Assembly (NCBI RefSeq): GCF_023078455.1
Contig: NZ_CP095740.1
Span: 1-64,000, forward strand
Length of the DNA: 64,000 bases
DNA from: Luteibacter aegosomatis
GTDB taxonomy: Bacteria > Pseudomonadota > Gammaproteobacteria > Xanthomonadales > Rhodanobacteraceae
Direction: 5' to 3'
The position numbers were made by a program, and so were the translations under genes. Shown one piece after another: positions 29,927 through 37,541 of this stretch (its first letter is position 1; every line of letters begins with the position of its first letter). Under the pieces are notes generated by a model, which worked only from the letters and a program-made list of their open reading frames with translations, made no database searches and had not been told where the DNA came from.

Positions 29927-31896
29927 TCGATGCCGGCAGGCGTATCGACCTCGATGACTTCGTGGTCCGCAACGTCGACGTGATCCCGGTGCAGGCACAG
30001 GCAGCGCTTCGCGGCGCACGGGTGCTTGTCGCGGGATGCGGCAGCGTGGGGGGCAGCCTGGTTGAATCACTGGTTCGCCTGGGGGTTGGCTCGATCGTCC
30101 TGGCCGACCCGGAGGTCTTCGATCTGAGCAACATCAATCGCCAGGCATGCACGCTGGCGGATGTCGGGCGCGCGAAAGTCGATGTACTCGCTGAACGCGT
30201 GCGTTCCATCAATCCGTATGTCGACCTGCGCATCTACGCCGATGGCTTGACTGAAGCGAATCTCGACGAGGCTTTCGACGGAGCGACTGTCGTATTCGAC
30301 GCAATTGACGCAGCATCGTCGCCTTGGATCAAATACCGGGTACACGAACTGGGAAGCCAGCGCCGCATTCCCGTTATCGCCGGCTTCGACTTCGGTGGAA
30401 AGTCGGTGCTCTATGTTTTCGACTACCTGCGCTATCGCAAGGCGCCCTTCTATGGGCGGGCGTCGGCGGAGGCGCACCGTGAGGGTCGGTTGTCGGAATG
30501 CCTCAGGTGGCTAGGCTATGCGCACTTTCCGGCGGATTTCCTACCCATTATCCGGGACCGCATGTTGACAGGCCAGCCCTGGCCGCAGGTTTCTTACTGC
30601 GTGCTTGCCATGGGTGCACTGGCGACGCGGTGCGTGGTCGAGCTCGTGCAAGTCAAGCGCGTACCTCACATCGTGGCCTTCGATACGCACATGGCCATGC
30701 GCGGTCCTGTGCAGCGGATCGTCGAGCGGTTGAAGATTCCGGTTCGGTTGGCGGGTGCACTCGTGGCTGCACGTCGTGCGGCCCGGCAAGGAAAGCGTGC
30801 TGAAGGGGTCAGCGAGCCATCGGCAAGCGCGCCTTTTTCAGGCGCCGACGCCGACCTGAGCACGGTGATCGAGGCTATGGTCTCGGCCCCGTCGCCGCAC
30901 AACGTACAGCCTTGGCGATTCACGGTGCTTGGTCCCCGGCAGGTCGCGATAGGGTGGGACCGGTCGCGCGCCCTCCCGGCCGTGGATCCGGATGATTTCG
31001 CCATCACCTATGCGATCGGGTGCGCCGTGGAAGCCGCTGCGTCGATTGCGGAGATCTCGTTCGAGCAGACGGGGGCGTTCGGGTACCGCGATGATGGCTA
31101 CGTCGCCGGGACGCTCACCGTGCATCGGCTCAGGGTAGAGGGTTTCGCGTACCGCCAGGGCTTGCTTGGGCGACGGTCGACGTACCGCGGTCGGCTGGTT
31201 CAGGCCTCGCTGGACGCCGACCTGGCTGGCAGGCTGGACGCGGCTGCCCGTGAAACGGGTGCACGGGCCATCCTGGCGGAGCAGCCGCCTGCGTTGATTC
31301 GCCTGATGGCGCTGGAGGGTGCCCGCACCCTGTTTGCGCGCGTGGATTACGTTGAGGAGCTGCTACGCCATATTCGCTTCACCGATGCGGAAAGGCACGG
31401 GAACCCGACGGGTTTCGTCGCGGCCGGCATCGGTATCACCCGATCGAGCGCTTGGGCACTGTCGTTGTTAAGGGAGTCGCCATCGCTGCTTCGGCTCGCG
31501 CTCTCACTGGGGCTTGGCTCTGCCATGGCCCGGCAATCGACGGCAGCGATTGCGTCGTCGCCCCAGTTTGTCCTTGTCGCCACATCGGATGGGTCGCCTG
31601 AAGGAAGGATCAACGTCGGGAGGGCGGTTATGAGGGTGTGGCTGGAGCTCACCGGGCAGGGCCTGGCGTGCCAGCCGATTGATTTCGCCATCTGCACGGC
31701 CAGCCTGCGCACTCGCATGGCCGAGCGCTTTGGCCTCGCGCCCGACGAGCGTCCGGTTGTTCTGTTCCGGGTAGGCCGGGCGCGCGGTGAGGCGAATGCC
31801 CGGGCGCCGCGCGAGGTGGCTTCTTCCTTTTGTGAAGCCGTCACGCCCGTGGCAGCGCTCGTCAAGCCGCCACTGGCCGAAGGGGTGGAGGCCTAG
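29923..31896 (+). CDS. ThiF (E1-like) - nitroreductase fusion protein, Rv1355c/MoeY-like
   Basis: The product (about 657 residues) joins two enzymes. Residues about 1-270 are an E1/ThiF adenylating domain: VLVAGCGSVGGSLVESLVRLG, LADPEVFDLSNINRQ with the conserved Arg, GRAKVDVL with the Lys, and FDAIDAA. Residues about 290-640 are a flavin nitroreductase-type domain (SAPSPHNVQPWRF near its start). The CxxC zinc pairs of many E1 proteins are not seen. M. tuberculosis Rv1355c (MoeY) has the same fusion, and its role is unproven. The ATG at 29923 makes a 4-bp ATGA overlap; an ATG at 29917 is also possible. It probably activates a carboxylate and performs flavin redox chemistry. Confidence 0.82.
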   Translation: MIDAGRRIDLDDFVVRNVDVIPVQAQAALRGARVLVAGCGSVGGSLVESLVRLGVGSIVLADPEVFDLSNINRQACTLADVGRAKVDVLAERVRSINPYVDLRIYADGLTEANLDEAFDGATVVFDAIDAASSPWIKYRVHELGSQRRIPVIAGFDFGGKSVLYVFDYLRYRKAPFYGRASAEAHREGRLSECLRWLGYAHFPADFLPIIRDRMLTGQPWPQVSYCVLAMGALATRCVVELVQVKRVPHIVAFDTHMAMRGPVQRIVERLKIPVRLAGALVAARRAARQGKRAEGVSEPSASAPFSGADADLSTVIEAMVSAPSPHNVQPWRFTVLGPRQVAIGWDRSRALPAVDPDDFAITYAIGCAVEAAASIAEISFEQTGAFGYRDDGYVAGTLTVHRLRVEGFAYRQGLLGRRSTYRGRLVQASLDADLAGRLDAAARETGARAILAEQPPALIRLMALEGARTLFARVDYVEELLRHIRFTDAERHGNPTGFVAAGIGITRSSAWALSLLRESPSLLRLALSLGLGSAMARQSTAAIASSPQFVLVATSDGSPEGRINVGRAVMRVWLELTGQGLACQPIDFAICTASLRTRMAERFGLAPDERPVVLFRVGRARGEANARAPREVASSFCEAVTPVAALVKPPLAEGVEA

Positions 31897-31897
31897 G

Positions 31898-32908
31898 ATG
31901 GCTGACGTACTGGTGGTGGGTGCCACGGGGCAACTTGGCTCGAGAGCGATCCAGCGCCTTGTGGGCGACGGCAAGCATGTCGTGCGTGCGCTGGTGCGTC
32001 CGCGCTCGTCAGCCAACCTGCCGTTTAGCGGTGCGCATTGCCATGCGGGCGATCTGCGCGATATGGCAAGCCTGAAGGCCGCGTGTGCAGGGGTGGATAC
32101 CGTCATCGCCACGGCGACGGTGGTATTCCCGAAGGGAAACTACGATTTCAGGCAGGACGAGGAGCGGGGCTACGCGAACCTGATCGCGGCATGCCTCGAC
32201 GCGGGCGTCGGACACATCGTTTTCGTGTCGCTTTGCGTCCCGTTCGAACGCCGCTTTACCCGCATTTCCGCCACCTACGCCATGAAGGAGCGAATTGAAG
32301 AGATGTTGGCGGCGTCGGGCATTCCCCACACCATTTTGCGTTGTGCCCCGTTTATGGATGACTACTTTGCGCTCATCGGCAGTCGTATCCCCTTGGCGGG
32401 CGAGACCGCGGCCACGCTGGACCGATCCCGCGGCCTGACGCGGCGCCTGCGTCACTGGATGGGCGACTCCATCGAACGTCGGGGCGTCGCGGTGGCGCCC
32501 GGGCCGTCGACACGGCGCCACGCGTTTGTCGCGCTTCAGGACGTCGTCGGCTACTTGGTGGGTGCCGTGGACCAGCCGCCGCACGCGGGGCTGACACTGG
32601 AAATCGGCGGCCCGGAAGTATTGTCCTGGCGGGAAGTCAGCAACCTGTATGCACAGCTGTTGCAGCGTGACATCGGGTTGATCTCCATACCGGCGTGGTT
32701 GCTTGCGGGCCTCGCGTGGGTGATCCGCCCCTGGTCGGCGGCGTTGGCGAACCAGATGGCGATCCTGCACATCCTTGGTGGAAACGACACGCATGTTGAA
32801 ACAGGTCAGGTGGCCGGACAGTACGGCGTGCAGCCGCTGACCGCGCGCGTGTACCTTGAAGGCAAGGGGGCGGCGTACGGTCTGGCACAACGGGAGGCCG
32901 TGGCATGA
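31898..32908 (+). CDS. NAD(P)-binding, NmrA/atypical SDR family protein
   Basis: The 336-residue product begins with a Rossmann motif, MADVLVVGATGQLGSRAIQRL, followed by GDLRDMASLKAACAGVD, FVSLCVPF, and C-terminal elements resembling NmrA-like or complex-I-assembly epimerase-like proteins (LEIGGPEVLSWREV). The usual YxxxK pair appears as TYAMKERIE (Tyr and Lys three residues apart), so catalysis is possible. It starts one base after the previous stop and overlaps the next gene by ATGA. It is likely a reductase or epimerase acting on an operon intermediate. Confidence 0.78.
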   Translation: MADVLVVGATGQLGSRAIQRLVGDGKHVVRALVRPRSSANLPFSGAHCHAGDLRDMASLKAACAGVDTVIATATVVFPKGNYDFRQDEERGYANLIAACLDAGVGHIVFVSLCVPFERRFTRISATYAMKERIEEMLAASGIPHTILRCAPFMDDYFALIGSRIPLAGETAATLDRSRGLTRRLRHWMGDSIERRGVAVAPGPSTRRHAFVALQDVVGYLVGAVDQPPHAGLTLEIGGPEVLSWREVSNLYAQLLQRDIGLISIPAWLLAGLAWVIRPWSAALANQMAILHILGGNDTHVETGQVAGQYGVQPLTARVYLEGKGAAYGLAQREAVA

Positions 32909-33999
32909 CACGGGCGGATTCCATGGCTCCCAAGGTGCGGACCCTGCGCCTCGAGGGCGCCATGATGCTCGAGAGCGGCGTCGTACTCCCGCAGGTGGAT
33001 GTCACCTTTACCACGTATGGTGAGCTCGACCGGACGCAGGACAACGTGGTCTGGATCCTGCACCCGCTGACCTGCAACGCCAATCCGCTGGATTGGTGGG
33101 CTTCAGCGGTGGGCCCTGGCCGCGCCATCGATCCGGCGGAATGCTTCGTGGTCTGCGTCAATGCACTGGGTTCGTGCTATGGCACCACCGGACCCACAAG
33201 CCTGGACCCGGCGACCGGCAAGCGGTACGGGCGAGGTTTCCCCATGGTTACGGTTCGTGACGTTGTGGCAGTGCACGATGCCGTGCGCAAGCATCTCGGC
33301 GTGGCAAGGATTCGACTGGGCCTTGGCGGCTCGTTTGGTGGGCAACAGCTTCTGGAATGGATGGCGAGCGCCCCCGGCCTGTTCGACTACGCCGGCGTGA
33401 TCGGGGCCACTGCCCAGCAATCGCCTTGGGCGACCGCATGGAACGAAACGCAGCGAATGGCTCTCCAGGCCGATGCGACGTTCGTGGCGGACAGTCCTGG
33501 CGGTGGCGTCGCTGGCCTCGCCGCAGCACGCGCGATGGCGGTGATGACCTACCGAAGCGCAGCGGCCTATGCACGTGCGCAGGGCGAAGGGGATAGCAGG
33601 CCGTTCGATGGGTTGAAGGCATCGGGCTACCAACGGCATCTCGGGGCGTCCTTTGTCCGTCGATACGACCCACATGCGTATTGGACCATGACCAAGGCCA
33701 TGGATAGCCATGACGTTGCGCGCGGCCGTGGTGCGGTTGGGCCTGCCCTTGCGCCGGTCACGACACGGACACTGATGATCGGCCTTGCCGATGACCTGCT
33801 GTTCCCATGTACCGAAGTCGCTGCCACGGCAGCCGCGCTCCCGTTCGGCGAATTCCTGGTCATCGAGTCCGACCATGGGCATGACAGCATTCTCACGAGA
33901 GCCGAAGAAATCGCAGGCGCCGTTGCGCGGTTCGCCTGTCTCAGCGGCGATAGCCACAAGCACGGCACCAGTGAAGCCACTATGGAACAGTACGCATGA
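32905..33999 (+). CDS. MetX-like alpha/beta-fold acyltransferase or hydrolase
   Basis: The 364-residue product follows the homoserine O-acetyltransferase fold: an N-terminal LESGVVLPQVDVTFTTYGEL, NALGSCYGTTGPTSLDPATG, nucleophile elbow LGGSFGGQQLLEW, acid in GLADDLLFPCTE and His in SDHGHDSIL. MetX-family enzymes move an acyl group from acyl-CoA to an alcohol. In this operon it is more likely a specialised O-acyltransferase than the methionine enzyme, since no methionine genes are nearby. Joined by 4-bp overlaps on both sides. Confidence 0.8.
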   Translation: MTRADSMAPKVRTLRLEGAMMLESGVVLPQVDVTFTTYGELDRTQDNVVWILHPLTCNANPLDWWASAVGPGRAIDPAECFVVCVNALGSCYGTTGPTSLDPATGKRYGRGFPMVTVRDVVAVHDAVRKHLGVARIRLGLGGSFGGQQLLEWMASAPGLFDYAGVIGATAQQSPWATAWNETQRMALQADATFVADSPGGGVAGLAAARAMAVMTYRSAAAYARAQGEGDSRPFDGLKASGYQRHLGASFVRRYDPHAYWTMTKAMDSHDVARGRGAVGPALAPVTTRTLMIGLADDLLFPCTEVAATAAALPFGEFLVIESDHGHDSILTRAEEIAGAVARFACLSGDSHKHGTSEATMEQYA

Positions 34000-34925
34000 A
34001 TGTCTCGCAGAAGCCGGCCTTGCCGGTGGCCTTTCGCCGCACGAACAACCTTGCCGGGTTGCTCTATATCGTTCACGGTACCGTGCTGTGGCTCGGCTCG
34101 GCCTTTCTGGCCTATGCCCTCTGGCATGCGAACCTGCCCTGGCCGGCCCGTGGTGCACTGGTGGTGATTCCCGTCGTCGCCTCCGGGTTTGGCATGTTCT
34201 ATATGGGATCACTAGGGCATGAGGGGTTTCATGGAAACCTCAATCGCCAGGCTGACATCAGTATGGTGATGGGCATAGTCGCCTCGCTCGGGGCACCGCT
34301 GTTCCTTTCGGTGGGCGTGAACATCTACCACTGGCGGCACCACAAGTACACGAATACGCCGAAGGATCCGGACCTCCTGCTTTATCAGGGGCTGCGCACG
34401 CCAATGCAAAAGCTCCGGGTATCGCTGGATACCAACGTGTACTGCGTCCGCAACGTCTGGAATCTGCTCCGTGGCCGGGAGACGCCGGATAAATCTTTCC
34501 CGCTGGGTGTCCGCCGCATGCGCTTTTACGCGGCCCTCGATGGTCTTCTGGTAGCCACTGCGACCGTGGGGTACGCCATGCTCGCGTGGCACAACCCTGG
34601 TCTGTTCGTGTTCGTCGTCCTGGTCCCTGCACTTGTCGCCCAGCTGTATTGGTCGCTGCACCCGTTCATCGAACATGGCGACCTGGCCGGTGTGGACGGC
34701 TCGAACGCCCGCAACTGTACGTCGCCCGTACTGACCTTCCTGCTGCTTGGCTACACCTACCATTTGTGCCACCACCTGTACCCAGGTGTGCAGACGCATC
34801 GCCTCCCAGCACTACACAAGCATCTTCGTGATATCGGCTATCTCGTGCCGGGCACGACGGAGACGACTTTTCTTGGCGCTTTGAAGCTCGGGTTCACGCG
34901 CAAGCTTCCCGTGGTGTCGGCCTGA
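33996..34925 (+). CDS. Membrane fatty acid desaturase-family protein
   Basis: The 309-residue membrane protein has the three histidine clusters of the di-iron desaturase/hydroxylase family: HEGFH at 75-79, HWRHH at 112-116 and HLCHH at 256-260, with four or more hydrophobic helices. It introduces a double bond or a hydroxyl into a lipid or isoprenoid chain using O2. The HLCHHLYPG form of the last box resembles carotenoid-ketolase/hydroxylase-type relatives as much as acyl desaturases. It starts in an ATGA overlap. Confidence 0.85.
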   Translation: MNVSQKPALPVAFRRTNNLAGLLYIVHGTVLWLGSAFLAYALWHANLPWPARGALVVIPVVASGFGMFYMGSLGHEGFHGNLNRQADISMVMGIVASLGAPLFLSVGVNIYHWRHHKYTNTPKDPDLLLYQGLRTPMQKLRVSLDTNVYCVRNVWNLLRGRETPDKSFPLGVRRMRFYAALDGLLVATATVGYAMLAWHNPGLFVFVVLVPALVAQLYWSLHPFIEHGDLAGVDGSNARNCTSPVLTFLLLGYTYHLCHHLYPGVQTHRLPALHKHLRDIGYLVPGTTETTFLGALKLGFTRKLPVVSA

Positions 34926-34938
34926 GGCTTAGCCAGTC

Positions 34939-35664
34939 ATGACTTACATCATCTACATGTCGCTGTTCCTTGTCTTCCTTCTGTTCCTTTTTCTGGAGCG
35001 GGCATTCCCCGCGCGCCCGCAACCGTTTGAGTGGCGCTGGTTCGTACGCGCGACGACCATGAACATGGTCCAGCTGGCGATCCTCGTGGCCATCGGCATC
35101 TGGCTCAATCCCTGGATGGCGCCATACGCCCTCGTTCCCTGGGTGGGCACCTTGCCCCCCCTCATTGGCGGGATCGCCGCGGCGATACTGGCAAGCCTGT
35201 TCCAATATTTCTGGCATCGGGCGGCCCATGCGAACGATTTCCTGTGGCGCACATTCCATCAGCTCCACCACAGCCCGACCCGGATCGACCTCCTTGCCAC
35301 GGACTATACGCACCCCCTCGATCACATCGTATTCACCGTATTCAATAGCGTGGCGGCGGTGGGTATTTTCGGGTTGACTGACGTGGGCATCGCCTGGTCC
35401 GTCTTTGTCTACGGGGTAAACAATTACTACGCGCACTGCAACATCCGTTCGCCCCGGTGGTTTGGGTTGTTGCTCCAGCGTCCGGAAATGCACCGCGTAC
35501 ACCACCGCCTGGACCATCACGCACAGAACTACGGCCTGCCCATGTGGGACATGATGTTCGGTACATTTGCGAATCCCGAGACGGCCGATTTCCCTGTCGG
35601 CTTTTCCGACGGCCGCGAGCTCCGGGTGCGCGACATGCTACTGGGCAAGGATGTTCACGTATGA
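34939..35664 (+). CDS. Sterol desaturase / fatty acid hydroxylase superfamily protein
   Basis: The 241-residue membrane protein has the family histidine clusters HRAAH (93-97), HQLHHS (107-112) and HRVHH (185-189), and the late HNYGLPMWDxxFGTF-type motif, here HAQNYGLPMWDMMFGTF. These di-iron enzymes hydroxylate or desaturate lipids. It lies 13 bp after the preceding desaturase and overlaps the next gene. A second O2-dependent membrane enzyme in a row suggests sequential oxidation of one lipid chain. Confidence 0.85.
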   Translation: MTYIIYMSLFLVFLLFLFLERAFPARPQPFEWRWFVRATTMNMVQLAILVAIGIWLNPWMAPYALVPWVGTLPPLIGGIAAAILASLFQYFWHRAAHANDFLWRTFHQLHHSPTRIDLLATDYTHPLDHIVFTVFNSVAAVGIFGLTDVGIAWSVFVYGVNNYYAHCNIRSPRWFGLLLQRPEMHRVHHRLDHHAQNYGLPMWDMMFGTFANPETADFPVGFSDGRELRVRDMLLGKDVHV

Positions 35665-36134
35665 GCGAAGTGATGTCGACAAACAGGTTTCCCGGGTCGC
35701 TGCTTATCCGGCAAACGCCTTCGATGAGGCTGGGCCTGATAGCCTCTGCCGTGTTTACCTTGTCGGGTGCCGTCATGTTTGGTTGGCCGTCGTCATTCGC
35801 TGGGCGAATAGCGGCGCTTCCTGCGGGCGTGCCTGCCATTTATCGGTATCTCGCGGCCCTGTTCATGCTGCTGTTCGGCGGCGCCTATGCCTGGCTGGCG
35901 ATGCAGCCGTGGCTGGCGCGCGCGTTCGTGGTGTTCGGCACGTTGGGCAAGTTGGCTGCTTTCGCAGGAATGACCGCTCTGTGGCTTGGTTCACAGATCG
36001 AAGCGCGGACCTACTTCATGGTCAGCGGCGACCTCGTGTTCGCAGCGTGGTTTGCCATGGCGCTGCGTGCCCCCGCGTCGCGGGCCATGGCGGGCGGGGT
36101 GGGACAAGGCGCTATCCACGGAGCTGGCGAATGA
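35661..36134 (+). CDS. Four-helix integral membrane protein of unknown function
   Basis: The 157-residue product has four hydrophobic segments (around LIASAVFTLSGAVMFGW, YLAALFMLLFGGAYAWL, LGKLAAFAGMTALWLG and GDLVFAAWFAMAL) and no catalytic motif that I recognise. It is held in the operon by ATGA overlaps at both ends, so it is very likely a real gene. An accessory or partner subunit for a membrane enzyme is possible. An open frame extends upstream, but the overlapping ATG at 35661 is the natural start. Confidence 0.7.
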   Translation: MSEVMSTNRFPGSLLIRQTPSMRLGLIASAVFTLSGAVMFGWPSSFAGRIAALPAGVPAIYRYLAALFMLLFGGAYAWLAMQPWLARAFVVFGTLGKLAAFAGMTALWLGSQIEARTYFMVSGDLVFAAWFAMALRAPASRAMAGGVGQGAIHGAGE

Positions 36135-36733
36135 ATCTTGCGTTGTTCGACTTCGACGGGACCATCACGACGCGCGAGCTTTTCGGTGATTTCATGCGCT
36201 ACGCAGTGTCCCGGCGCCGGCGCATGGCGGGGACCATCGTGTTCTTGCCGCTGATCGTCGGCTACAAGCTCGGCTGGGTTTCGGGTAACCGAATCCGGGC
36301 CAGGGTGGTCCGCTTCGGATTTCGCGGTGTGCGCTCGTCCGATCTCAGCAAGACGGCGCAAGCCTTTTGCGACGCCGTCGTTCCGGCAGCGCTGCGCCCG
36401 GTGGCGATCGCCAGGATTCGCTGGCACCAGGAGCGTGGCGATACCGTGGTGGTGGTCTCGGGCGGCCTGGACATCTACCTGCGGCATTGGTGCAGCAAGC
36501 AGGGCATTGAGCTGGTGTGCTCACGCCTGGAGGAGCGCGACGGCTTGTTGACCGGACGTTATCGTGAGGCGCAGTGCATCGGGGAAGAAAAGCGTAGACG
36601 CGTGCGCGAGCAGTACGACCTATCGCAGTTTGATCACATCTTCGCATATGGGGACACCCCCGACGATGCGGAGATGCTGGAGATGGCAAACACGCGCTTC
36701 TATCGTTGGAAGCCCATGGAACGGAATCATTGA
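36131..36733 (+). CDS. HAD-IB family hydrolase (phosphatase)
   Basis: The 200-residue product shows HAD motifs in order: nucleophile DFDGTIT at residues 7-13, a VVVSGGLD motif II, a Lys in EEKRRR and the metal-binding GDTPDDAEML. The subfamily IB cap is helical. Relatives dephosphorylate phosphoserine or small phospho-alcohols, and some act beside lysophospholipid acyltransferases. Here PlsB, a PAP2 phosphatase and a lipid-kinase-like protein are in the same operon, which suggests removal of a phosphate from a lipid precursor. It starts in an ATGA overlap. Confidence 0.83.
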   Translation: MNLALFDFDGTITTRELFGDFMRYAVSRRRRMAGTIVFLPLIVGYKLGWVSGNRIRARVVRFGFRGVRSSDLSKTAQAFCDAVVPAALRPVAIARIRWHQERGDTVVVVSGGLDIYLRHWCSKQGIELVCSRLEERDGLLTGRYREAQCIGEEKRRRVREQYDLSQFDHIFAYGDTPDDAEMLEMANTRFYRWKPMERNH

Positions 36734-36734
36734 C

Positions 36735-37541
36735 ATGAGTTCGAATCGACGCCGCGTGGCCCTCGTGACCGGTGCCACCAGTGGCATCGGCAAAGCCATT
36801 GCCGAATCCCTCGCCGCGGAAGGCATCCACCTGATCGTCACCGGGCGGCAAGCGCTCCCGCTCAGGGCACTTGCACAGGGCCTGAGGGACTTTGACGTGG
36901 ACGTTTACCCCATCGCCATTGACCTCGCCGACCCATCCGGAGCTCAGGAGCTCTTTGTACAAACGGTTGCAAGGGGGCTCGAGATCGATTTTCTCGTGAA
37001 CAACGCGGGCGTGGGTGTTTTCGGCACGTTCGAAGAGACGGGCCTGGCCGACGAACTCGCCATGCTCTCGTTGAATACCCGTGCGCCGACCGTGCTCTGC
37101 AAGCTCTTCTTGCCGCAGTTGGCGCGTCGCAAGGGTCGAATCCTGAACATTGCTTCGGTGGCGGCTTTCCAGCCTGGTCCTTACATGGCGGTGTATTACG
37201 CCACGAAGGCGTACCTGCTTTCCTTCAGCGAGGCTCTTGCGGCGGAGTGGGAAGGTAGCGGGGTGTCCGTCACCACTTTCTGTCCAGGGCCGACGTGCTC
37301 AGGCTTCCAGGCGAGAGCGGCAATGGAGCATTCCCGGCTCGTCCAGGGAAAGAGGCTCGCCGATGCGGATGAGGTCGGGCGGGCCGCCGTTCATGCGATG
37401 ATGGTTGGTGGTCGCGTCGTAGTCCATGGCACGGGAAACCGTTTCAATGCAGTCGCGGCCAAATGGCTTCCGCGGCGTTGGATAACGCGCGCCGTCCTCA
37501 AGATGTCGGCGCCCGTCGCCAAGTTCGGAGCGTCGGCGTGA
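36735..37541 (+). CDS. Short-chain dehydrogenase/reductase
   Basis: The 268-residue product is a classical SDR: TGATSGIGKAIA cofactor site, FLVNNAGVG, catalytic Ser in NIASVAAF and YYATKAYLLSF with the Tyr-Lys pair. The TGR(Q) following the second strand suggests NADP preference. It belongs to the DltE/YqjQ-like group acting on ketones or keto-acyl compounds. It starts one base after the previous stop and ends in a GTGA overlap with plsB. Confidence 0.88.
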   Translation: MSSNRRRVALVTGATSGIGKAIAESLAAEGIHLIVTGRQALPLRALAQGLRDFDVDVYPIAIDLADPSGAQELFVQTVARGLEIDFLVNNAGVGVFGTFEETGLADELAMLSLNTRAPTVLCKLFLPQLARRKGRILNIASVAAFQPGPYMAVYYATKAYLLSFSEALAAEWEGSGVSVTTFCPGPTCSGFQARAAMEHSRLVQGKRLADADEVGRAAVHAMMVGGRVVVHGTGNRFNAVAAKWLPRRWITRAVLKMSAPVAKFGASA

